DNA of 7,234 nt, taken from the NCBI GenBank assembly GCA_023136735.1, contig JAGLQQ010000136.1, positions 1 through 7,234 on the forward strand, written 5' to 3'. Shown here in pieces: positions 1 to 5,452 of the stretch. Position numbers and translations under genes: made by a program. This DNA comes from Candidatus Omnitrophota bacterium. GTDB taxonomy: Bacteria; Omnitrophota; Gorgyraeia; B26-G9. Every line of letters begins with the position of its first letter. Within the stretch, counting starts at the first letter, position 1. Below the pieces are notes generated by a model that did no database searches, had not been told where the DNA came from, and saw nothing but the letters and a program-made list of their open reading frames with translations.

Positions 1-8
1 AGAATTCT

Positions 9-24
9 ATGGGCGTGAGCCCAT
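9..24. other. Hairpin with GNRA-type tetraloop (left copy)
   Basis: ATGGGC (9-14) pairs perfectly with GCCCAT (19-24) around a GTGA loop. No T-run follows on the + strand, so it is not a typical intrinsic terminator of a gene lying upstream of the window. Confidence 0.6.
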
Positions 25-40
25 TGAATGGCAATGATTA

Positions 41-102
41 TCCGCCAGTTTCCACCAAAAAGATAGGCGGACAAGTGTTAGGCGGATGTTACGCCGAAGG
101 CG
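41..102. other. Mutually exclusive GC-rich pairings
   Basis: TCCGCC (41-46) is complementary to GGCGGA at 66-71 and also to a second GGCGGA at 81-86. The second copy can alternatively pair its GGCG with CGCC (92-95), and CGCC can in turn form a tight hairpin with GGCG (99-102) around GAA. TAGGCGGA is directly repeated at 64-71 and 79-86. These arms cannot all pair at once, so the segment could fold in alternative ways. Whether this is regulatory or simply repeat architecture cannot be told from one copy. Confidence 0.45.
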
Positions 103-107
103 AAACG

Positions 108-142
108 TGAAGATGCTATGGGTGTAAACCCATAGATCTTCA
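108..142. other. Long hairpin with GNRA tetraloop (right copy)
   Basis: CTATGGGT (116-123) pairs perfectly with ACCCATAG (128-135) around a GTAA loop. Beyond a single bulged G115 the stem continues, 108-114 pairing with 136-142. That gives 15 base pairs with one bulge. No poly-T tract follows it on either strand, which argues against a Rho-independent terminator. Confidence 0.65.
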
Positions 143-174
143 ATAACTTGCAAATCATTAAGTTATAGTAATCT
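143..174 (+). promoter_or_regulatory. Weak promoter-like segment before yggS
   Basis: TATAGT (164-169) matches five of six bases of the sigma70 -10 box but has no -35 at 16-18 bp. TTGCAA (148-153) is a four-of-six -35, with TAATCT 15 bp downstream. An AT-rich inverted repeat (ATAACTT 143-149 with AAGTTAT 160-166) overlaps the -10-like box. This is a weak candidate; the real operon promoter may lie outside the window. Confidence 0.18.
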
Positions 175-181
175 ATTTAAC

Positions 182-211
182 TTAATTAAGAATGACCCCA
201 TTAATTAAGAA
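182..211. repeat. 11-bp direct repeat in the yggS leader
   Basis: TTAATTAAGAA occurs at 182-192 and again at 201-211, 19 bp apart start to start, about two helical turns. The first copy lies in the palindrome CTTAATTAAG (181-190). Spacing and position just upstream of the first gene are compatible with an operator, but AT-rich sequence produces such repeats easily. Confidence 0.4.
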
Positions 212-214
212 AGA

Positions 215-232
215 ATGTTTAAAAGACCATGA
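215..232 (+). other. Possible five-codon leader minicistron overlapping the yggS start
   Basis: ATG at 215 opens a five-codon reading frame (MFKRP) whose TGA (230-232) overlaps the yggS ATG (229-231) as ATGA. That geometry permits termination-reinitiation, and yggS has no well-placed Shine-Dalgarno of its own. The minicistron also lacks a well-spaced ribosome site, so it may be chance. Confidence 0.15.
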
Positions 233-942
233 ATCCAATAAAAAAGCGAATAGATTCTCTTAGAAGTAATATTGACCAAGCTGCCAAGAAGAATAAAAGA
301 AGCATTGAGGATATTCACCTTATTTGTGTTACTAAGTATGCAGGGATTGAAGATGTAGTAGAAGCAGTAAGATGTGGTTGTTATCAAATAGGAGAAAATC
401 GATTTCAGGAAATGCGTAGAAAATACGATGCGCTCCAAAAGATCTTACCGGCTGCCCAATTCCAAAAGATAAAATGGCACTTTATAGGACATTTACAAAC
501 TAATAAAATAAAAAGTGTCCTTCGCTATGCTTCCATGATACAATCTGTTGACAGCATGAAGCTTATTGAGTCAATAAATGAGCAGGCAAAGAAAATAAAA
601 GGGAAAGTAGATATTTTAGTGCAGGTGAATATATCAAAGGAAGAATCAAAGTTTGGGCTTGATGCCGCAAATGTAGATGATTTCCTGCAGAGGTTGTTAG
701 AATATCCGAATTTATGTGTTAAGGGTTTTATGGGAATGGCTGAGCTTAGTGATAGTCAGGACTTATTACGTGAGGAGTTTCAGGCTTTAAAACAGCTTTT
801 TGATGAGCAGAATGAGAAACTTTTAGAAAAAGGCCATGCTCGGATGAGTGTTTTGTCAATGGGAATGACCAATGATTACAAAATAGCTATAGAGGAAGGC
901 TCGAATATGATTCGGGTGGGCAGCGCAATTTTCGGAGGTTAA
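229..942 (+). CDS. yggS: YggS/PLPBP-family pyridoxal-phosphate homeostasis protein
   Basis: The 237-residue product has the length and landmarks of the YggS/YlmE/PROSC family, cytosolic single-domain alanine-racemase-like barrels that bind PLP and help control free PLP and amino-acid balance; no catalytic reaction is established for the family. Visible motifs are CVTK with the PLP-binding lysine K36, GENRFQE (56-61), WHFIGHLQTNK (83-93), the QSVDS segment (105-109), VQVN(I)S (131-136), MGM (168-170) and the C-terminal LSMGMTNDY, then IRVGSAIFG. The start is the ATG at 229, which gives the usual N-terminus; the ribosome site before it is weak (AGAAAG, 14 nt upstream). It is the first gene of the cluster and ends 1 nt before proC. 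The pairing with proC is widespread in proteobacteria and fits linked PLP and proline metabolism. Identification is secure at family level. Confidence 0.95.
   Translation: MNPIKKRIDSLRSNIDQAAKKNKRSIEDIHLICVTKYAGIEDVVEAVRCGCYQIGENRFQEMRRKYDALQKILPAAQFQKIKWHFIGHLQTNKIKSVLRYASMIQSVDSMKLIESINEQAKKIKGKVDILVQVNISKEESKFGLDAANVDDFLQRLLEYPNLCVKGFMGMAELSDSQDLLREEFQALKQLFDEQNEKLLEKGHARMSVLSMGMTNDYKIAIEEGSNMIRVGSAIFGG
934..938 (+). promoter_or_regulatory. Shine-Dalgarno that sets the TTG start of proC
   Basis: GGAGG lies within the last Gly-Gly codons of yggS and ends 5 nt before the TTG at 944. This spacing supports TTG as the true start and suggests translational coupling of the two genes. Confidence 0.7.
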
Positions 943-943
943 A

Positions 944-1741
944 TTGAATAAGGTTAATGTTGGGATTATTGGTGCGGGAAATATGGGAGAGGCTATTATT
1001 AAAGGGCTTCAAGCTAGAAAAGATTTTTCTGTGTACATTTATGAGAAAAATAAAGCTCGTGTAAGAAAAATATCAAAACAATATGGAGTAACAGAAAATA
1101 CACTCAAACAATTGACAAATACTTGTAATATCATTATTATTTGTGTTAAACCTCAGGATGTAGACAGCCTGATTCTGGATATAAAAGAGCAAGTAAACAC
1201 CAAGCAGCTGCTGATTTCAATTGCTGCGGGGATTACTACCAAACATTTAGAAAAGGGTATGGGGAAAAAAGTTGCTGTAGTTAGAGTAATGCCAAATTTG
1301 CCTGGACTGATAGGGCAGGGGGTTTCTGCTTTTTGCTTAGGTAAGAATGCCAGTGCCAAGCATTATAAAGTGACAGGAGAAATCTTTCAAGCAATGGGGG
1401 AGATTTTAAAAGTAAAAGAAAATAAGATGGATGCCATAACTGCAATAAGCGGAAGCGGCCCTGGTTTTTACGCGTACTTTATAAATGCAATGCAAGAAGC
1501 AGCTTTCGAAATTGGGCTGAGCAAAGAAGATGCGAAATTTCTTGCTGTTAATGCAGCCGCAGGCACAGCAAATATGTTGCTTAAGACAAAAATAGATCCT
1601 GCATTTATGGTTAAACGTGTTGCTTCTCCTGGAGGGACCACTGAGGCAGGATTGAAAGAACTGGACAAAGCAAAAGTAAAGTTTTCGGTAAAAAAGACAT
1701 TAAAAGCAGCACAAAAAAGAGCAAAGGAGTTGAGTAAATAG
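944..1741 (+). CDS. proC: Pyrroline-5-carboxylate reductase
   Basis: The enzyme reduces L-delta1-pyrroline-5-carboxylate to L-proline with NAD(P)H, the last step of proline synthesis, in the cytosol. The 265-residue protein has the family length. It opens with a Rossmann nucleotide-binding motif (VGIIGAGNMGEAI, about 6-18), followed by ICVKPQDV (66-73), VVRVMPNLP (112-120), the substrate-site segment ISGSGPGFYAYF (168-179) and the signature ASPGGTTEAGLKEL (227-240) in the helical dimerisation domain. It starts with TTG, supported by a GGAGG 5 nt upstream and by the Rossmann strand beginning at once. It follows yggS by 1 nt and precedes ileS by 5 nt, so it is surely cotranscribed with yggS. 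The helix after the substrate site reads NAAAGTANML, in place of the more common QTxxGAAxML-like wording, a mild divergence with no obvious consequence. Confidence 0.95.
   Translation: MNKVNVGIIGAGNMGEAIIKGLQARKDFSVYIYEKNKARVRKISKQYGVTENTLKQLTNTCNIIIICVKPQDVDSLILDIKEQVNTKQLLISIAAGITTKHLEKGMGKKVAVVRVMPNLPGLIGQGVSAFCLGKNASAKHYKVTGEIFQAMGEILKVKENKMDAITAISGSGPGFYAYFINAMQEAAFEIGLSKEDAKFLAVNAAAGTANMLLKTKIDPAFMVKRVASPGGTTEAGLKELDKAKVKFSVKKTLKAAQKRAKELSK
1112..1140 (+). promoter_or_regulatory. Sigma70-type promoter-like sequence inside proC
   Basis: TTGACA (1112-1117) is followed after exactly 17 bp by TATTAT (1135-1140), an 11-of-12 match to consensus. It lies about 600 bp upstream of ileS. It may be incidental, as the -10 falls in codons for an Ile-rich strand of ProC. 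Confidence 0.25.
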
Positions 1742-1746
1742 CAATT

Positions 1747-4584
1747 ATGGATAAAGAAATAGATTATAAAAACACAATTAATTTGCCTCAAACCGGATTT
1801 TCCATGAAGGCTAATTTGCCTAAAAAGGAGCCAGAGATTCTGGCTAAATGGCAAGAAGACGATATTTATCAATTAATAATGAAAAATACAGAGGATTCGC
1901 CTAAATATATTTTGCATGACGGGCCTCCTTATGCAAACGGAAATATTCATATTGGGCATGCCTTGAACAAGATCCTGAAAGATATAATTCTTAAGTATAA
2001 AACCTTGCAGGGATTTAGTACTCCGTATGTTCCTGGTTGGGATTGTCATGGTCTGCCGGTTGAGCATCAGCTGTTTAAGAAAATGGGAAAGAAAAAAGGG
2101 GAAGTTGATCAGGTAACTTTTCGTGAAAAAGCACAAGAATTTGCCCTAAGCTTTGTTGATATTCAAAAAGAACAATTTAAACGTTTAGGAATCTTTGCTG
2201 ATTGGGATAATCCCTATTTAACCTTGGCTCATAAGTATGAAGCAGGAATTATTCGATCGTTTGGTGCTTTAGCTGCTAAAGGATATATTTATAAAGGGAC
2301 AAAGCCTGTAAACTGGTGCTGTAATTGCGAAACAGCTTTGGCTGAGGCTGAAGTCGAGTATGATAATCATAATTCGCCCTCTATATTCGTGAAATTTGCT
2401 TTGAATGATCCTAGTAGTATTGCAACGCTAGTTGAGCATAATGTTAAAAAAGCTTCTATTGTTATATGGACAACAACGCCTTGGACATTGATGGGAAATG
2501 TTGCTTGCGCTGTTCATCCTGATTTTACTTATGTTTTTGCAAAGATCAAAAATGAGGTATTGATTCTAGAAAAAAATCTCATTGTTTCGGTTTTTGAAAA
2601 GATAGGTATTGAGAAGTATGAGATAATCGGTGAAGTGAGGGGGAAAGAATTAGAAAAAGTTGAGTATGCGCATCCCTTAGGATTGCGTAAAGGGATTGTG
2701 GCACTGGCTGATTATGTGTCTTGTGAAGATGGAACAGGGGTAGTTCATATTGCTCCTGGATACGGAGCGGATGATTTCCTAGTCGGTAAAAGATATAAGC
2801 TAGACGTTTTGATGCAGGTAAATGAGCGCGGAGTATTTTTTGATAATATCCCGGAAGTTGGAAATTTGCATGTGGTCAAGGCAAGTGGGATGGTTGTTGA
2901 AAAATTACAAGTTATTGGCGCTCTTCTTTGGAGTGGTTCTATCACTCATTCATATCCGCATTGTTGGCGCTGTAAAAAACCAATAATATTCAGGGCTACA
3001 GAGCAATGGTTCATGAGCATAGATCACAATAATTTACGCGATAAAGTATTGAAAGTAATAAAAGATGTCGAATGGGTGCCTGATTTTGGGGAGAATAGAA
3101 TCACGAGCATGGTAGAAAGCAGGCCGGATTGGTGTCTTTCCCGCCAAAGACTTTGGGGGGTGCCTATACCTGTTTTTTATTGCAAGAGTTGTAATGAAAC
3201 TGTAGTTGACCCCGAGGTAATCGAAGAAGTGGCTAAAATTGTCGAAATGGAAGGGACGAATAGCTGGTTTAAGAAACAGCCAGCGGAATTGATGCCTAAA
3301 GGGTATAAATGTGTTAAGTGTCAATCTAGTGAATTTAACAAAGAAAAGGATATTCTGGATGTTTGGTTTGATAGTGGTGTGTCTCATCAGTCTGTACTCA
3401 GGGCAAACAAGGCACTTCAATATCCGGCTGATTTGTATCTTGAAGGATCAGATCAGCATAGAGGATGGTTTCAGGCAGCTCTTATAAGCGCGATGGCAAT
3501 TGAAGAATCCGCGCCGTTTAAAGAAGTCCTCACTCATGGATTTACTGTAGATGGAGAAGGAAAAAAGATGTCAAAATCAAGAGGCAATGTCATTGCGCCG
3601 CAAGGGATAATTGATCGTCTTGGTGTTGATGTTTTACGTTTGTGCATAGCTTCTTCTGATTATAATGACGATGTGAGGATGTCACAGGAAATTATTGCCC
3701 GGGTGAGTGAAAGTTATCGAAAAATCAGAAATACATTAAAATTTGCTTTAGGAAATCTGGCTGATTTTGATCCCCAAAAAGATAGCATCGATTATCCTGA
3801 TCTGATGGAAATTGACCGCTGGGCGCTTTCTGTTTTGAATAGTCTGCTTTTGCAGGTAACACAGGCTTATGATGCATTTGTTTTTCATCAGGCTATTAAG
3901 TTGGTTTACAACTTCTGCATAGTGCAGATGAGTTCATTTTATCTTGATGTTTTAAAGGACAGACTATATACATTCCATCAAAATAGTCCCTCAAGACGCT
4001 CTGCCCAAACTGTACTTTATGAAATACTCAAGGTGATTACCTCACTTATTGCCCCTGTATTATCATTTACCGCTGAAGAGGTAAGTAGTTTTATTCCTGG
4101 GGAGAAGTCAAAAAGTATATTCTTGTCCTCATGGCCTCAGGTGAATAACGATTATATTAAGAATGATCTAAACGACACTTGGAAATTTATACTTGAGGTG
4201 CGTAATTGTGTGCTGAAATCTTTAGAAGCTGCACGTGCCGATAAGCTCATTGGTAATAGCCTTCAAGCTAAGGTGAAAATCAGCTGTGCAAAGGAAAATA
4301 AGAATATATGCAGGATTTTACAGAACTATCTTGATGAATTGGCAAGCATATTTATCGTGTCTGAGGTTGTGTTGAATTTGGATGTTGACACAGAAAATCC
4401 CTCAGTATATAATATCAATCTCCAAAAGCCTAACGCGCAAATTGAGAGTGGAGAGATAAGTATCCGGGTTGAAAAAGCTGGGGGAGATAAATGTGTTCGT
4501 TGTTGGAATTATTCGCGAAGCATTGGAAATAATGAGCAGCATCCCAAGCTATGTGAGCGCTGTGTTAAAAATCTGCAATGTTAG
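1747..4584 (+). CDS. ileS: Isoleucyl-tRNA synthetase, bacterial (IleS1-like) type
   Basis: This class Ia synthetase charges tRNA-Ile with isoleucine in the cytosol and hydrolyses mis-activated valine. Its 945 residues match full-length bacterial IleRS. Landmarks are the HIGH motif (68-71, in PPYANGNIHIGH), GWDCHGLPVE, the editing-domain WTTTPWTL (241-248) and the HIAPGYGADDF segment, WCLSRQRLWGVPIP, WFDSGVSH, YLEGSDQHRGWF and KMSKS (607-611). The C-terminal zinc finger C916/C919/C936/C939 is typical of the common bacterial type, which is usually mupirocin-sensitive. Two more Cys pairs sets are complete: C191/C194 with C406/C409, and C479/C482 with C522/C525. The ATG at 1747 is chosen because the preceding in-frame stop is at 1735-1737 and the N-terminus matches relatives; the nearest GGAG is 17 nt upstream (1726-1729), so initiation may depend on coupling to proC. 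No T-box precedes it. Confidence 0.98.
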   Translation: MDKEIDYKNTINLPQTGFSMKANLPKKEPEILAKWQEDDIYQLIMKNTEDSPKYILHDGPPYANGNIHIGHALNKILKDIILKYKTLQGFSTPYVPGWDCHGLPVEHQLFKKMGKKKGEVDQVTFREKAQEFALSFVDIQKEQFKRLGIFADWDNPYLTLAHKYEAGIIRSFGALAAKGYIYKGTKPVNWCCNCETALAEAEVEYDNHNSPSIFVKFALNDPSSIATLVEHNVKKASIVIWTTTPWTLMGNVACAVHPDFTYVFAKIKNEVLILEKNLIVSVFEKIGIEKYEIIGEVRGKELEKVEYAHPLGLRKGIVALADYVSCEDGTGVVHIAPGYGADDFLVGKRYKLDVLMQVNERGVFFDNIPEVGNLHVVKASGMVVEKLQVIGALLWSGSITHSYPHCWRCKKPIIFRATEQWFMSIDHNNLRDKVLKVIKDVEWVPDFGENRITSMVESRPDWCLSRQRLWGVPIPVFYCKSCNETVVDPEVIEEVAKIVEMEGTNSWFKKQPAELMPKGYKCVKCQSSEFNKEKDILDVWFDSGVSHQSVLRANKALQYPADLYLEGSDQHRGWFQAALISAMAIEESAPFKEVLTHGFTVDGEGKKMSKSRGNVIAPQGIIDRLGVDVLRLCIASSDYNDDVRMSQEIIARVSESYRKIRNTLKFALGNLADFDPQKDSIDYPDLMEIDRWALSVLNSLLLQVTQAYDAFVFHQAIKLVYNFCIVQMSSFYLDVLKDRLYTFHQNSPSRRSAQTVLYEILKVITSLIAPVLSFTAEEVSSFIPGEKSKSIFLSSWPQVNNDYIKNDLNDTWKFILEVRNCVLKSLEAARADKLIGNSLQAKVKISCAKENKNICRILQNYLDELASIFIVSEVVLNLDVDTENPSVYNINLQKPNAQIESGEISIRVEKAGGDKCVRCWNYSRSIGNNEQHPKLCERCVKNLQC
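4385..4413 (+). promoter_or_regulatory. Perfect-consensus sigma70-type promoter in the 3' end of ileS
   Basis: TTGACA (4385-4390), a 17-bp spacer and TATAAT (4408-4413) form a 12-of-12 match at optimal spacing. Transcription would begin near 4420, about 180 nt before the DksA-like gene. The site falls in the variable linker of IleS just before its zinc finger, where codon choice is least constrained. It could drive the DksA-like gene, lspA, lgt and the rluD-like gene independently of the upstream promoter. Function is inferred from sequence only. Confidence 0.55.
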
Positions 4585-4591
4585 AAAGGAG
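4585..4591 (+). promoter_or_regulatory. Strong Shine-Dalgarno for the DksA-like gene
   Basis: AAAGGAG follows the ileS stop directly and ends 8 nt before the ATG at 4600. It is the clearest ribosome site between genes in the window and suggests that this gene is translated independently and well. Confidence 0.75.
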
Positions 4592-4599
4592 CAATTCAA

Positions 4600-4974
4600 A
4601 TGAATAAAAAGGAATCTGAAGAGTTTAAACAAAAGCTTGTTGAGTTAAGAGTCAAAGTTACTGATGAAATGAGTCAGATCGGAGGGGGAAGTTTAAAAAA
4701 GTCTCAGCGTGATGCTTCTGGTGACCTTTCCGCGTATACGTTCCATATGGCTGATGTAGCTAGCGATAGTTTTGAACGAGAATTGTCTTGGGATAGAGCC
4801 AGTGTAGAGCAAAAAGTTCTATTTCATATTGATGACGCGCTTAAGCGGATTGAAGAGGGTGTATACGGAAAATGTGAGTCTTGCGCGAAAAAAATAAATA
4901 AGGAGCGTTTAAAAGCAATACCTTATGCGGTATTTTGCCGTGCTTGCAAAGAAAAACGTGAGAAGGAGCTGTAA
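4600..4974 (+). CDS. DksA/TraR-type C4 zinc-finger regulator (YlyA/YteA-like)
   Basis: The 124-residue protein belongs to the DksA/TraR group, which enters the secondary channel of RNA polymerase and alters initiation, in proteobacteria together with ppGpp. It has a charged N-terminal coiled-coil helix (about 3-27), a tip region (about 30-56), a second helix (about 57-88) and a zinc finger C92-x2-C95-x17-C113-x2-C116. The tip reads HMADVASDSFERE (49-61). By my alignment the second tip aspartate of E. coli DksA corresponds to D52, but the first corresponds to H49, as in the Bacillus YteA/YlyA branch, so true DksA activity is uncertain and I give no symbol. It sits between ileS and lspA, exactly where B. 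subtilis has ylyA. The start is well supported by AAAGGAG. A consensus promoter in ileS lies about 190 bp upstream. Confidence 0.88.
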   Translation: MNKKESEEFKQKLVELRVKVTDEMSQIGGGSLKKSQRDASGDLSAYTFHMADVASDSFERELSWDRASVEQKVLFHIDDALKRIEEGVYGKCESCAKKINKERLKAIPYAVFCRACKEKREKEL

Positions 4975-4994
4975 TTAAAAGACTTTTCATTGTT

Positions 4995-5450
4995 ATGAAT
5001 AAATTATTTCTCATGGCAATTTTGGTTTTTATTGACCAGGTTTCAAAACTTGCGGTGCTCAAGCGTCTGTATCAAAACGACAGTATCCCGGTCATCAATA
5101 ATATTTTTCATATCACACTAGTTTATAATACAGGTTCGGCTTTTGGTTTTCTTCGTAATCAAAACTGGATTTTGACATATGTCAGTGTGTTTGCGATAAT
5201 AGTTATTCTTTTTCTTCTTGTACGCCGTCCTAAGTTTACTTCAGCTTTATATCTGCATATCTGGCAAAGCGCCTTAGTGCTGGTTTTATGCGGAGCGACA
5301 GGAAATCTAATTGATCGAATACGGCTCGGCTATGTAGTGGATTTCCTTGATTTTCGGATTTGGCCGGTTTTTAATTTTGCGGATTCTATGATTACCTGTG
5401 GCGTTATCCTGCTTTTATTTATTGTTTTTAAAAAAGAGGCTATTAAATAA
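4995..5450 (+). CDS. lspA: Lipoprotein signal peptidase (signal peptidase II)
   Basis: LspA is an inner-membrane aspartyl protease that cuts the signal peptide from prolipoproteins after Lgt has lipidated the conserved cysteine. The 151-residue protein has four hydrophobic segments (about 3-20, 59-76, 88-107 and 130-146). Conserved blocks are IDQVSK with D14, YNTGSAFG (44-51), GNLIDR (103-108), VVDFLDF and NFADS; D116 and D130 are the expected catalytic pair. The ATG at 4995 places D14 as in B. subtilis LspA, but has no good ribosome site. The frame is open upstream, and an ATT at 4974, 5 nt after AAGGAG (4963-4968), would add seven residues; this is a rare-start alternative. It follows the DksA-like gene by 20 nt and precedes lgt by 2 nt, so the two lipoprotein-processing enzymes are coupled. 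Confidence 0.96.
   Translation: MNKLFLMAILVFIDQVSKLAVLKRLYQNDSIPVINNIFHITLVYNTGSAFGFLRNQNWILTYVSVFAIIVILFLLVRRPKFTSALYLHIWQSALVLVLCGATGNLIDRIRLGYVVDFLDFRIWPVFNFADSMITCGVILLLFIVFKKEAIK
5172..5199 (+). promoter_or_regulatory. Extended -10 promoter-like sequence inside lspA
   Basis: TTGACA (5172-5177), a 16-bp spacer and GATAAT (5194-5199) give 11 of 12 consensus bases, with the extended -10 TG at 5191-5192. It lies about 255 bp upstream of lgt and could support lgt and the rluD-like gene. It overlaps codons of a hydrophobic segment, so chance is possible. Confidence 0.28.
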
Positions 5451-5452
5451 AA

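Larger units (their letters stand above)
7..142. repeat. Structured intergenic element with paired GNRA hairpins (REP/MITE-like or RNA leader)
   Basis: This non-coding stretch is dense in inverted repeats. A hairpin at 9-24 and a longer one at 108-142 bracket GC-rich arms at 41-46, 66-71, 81-86, 92-95 and 99-102. The 18 bases at 7-24 and 116-133 are the same sequence with three differences; two of these form a compensatory pair (C14-G19 becomes T123-A128) and the third keeps a GNRA loop (GTGA to GTAA). Composite palindromic units of this kind resemble dispersed REP/BIME or MITE-like elements, which is inference because only one unit is visible. A cis-acting RNA leader of the downstream operon is the alternative. 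I could match it to no riboswitch class I know. The left end may continue beyond the window. Confidence 0.5.

Noticed and set aside
9..110. A 33-codon + strand frame starting ATG inside the 5' hairpin element
   Set aside because: It runs exactly through the palindromic arms, has an odd Gly-rich composition, and no ribosome site can be seen. Translation of repeat DNA is the simpler reading.
108..142. The long hairpin as an intrinsic terminator
   Set aside because: No T-run follows the stem on either strand.
1..228. A T-box or known riboswitch controlling the operon
   Set aside because: I find no T-box AGGGTGGNACCGCG-like block and no conserved core of a riboswitch class I know; ileS is also far downstream of this region.
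548..553. TTGACA in yggS, and another in the rluD-like gene at 6585-6590, as promoters
   Set aside because: Neither has a -10-like hexamer at 16-18 bp.
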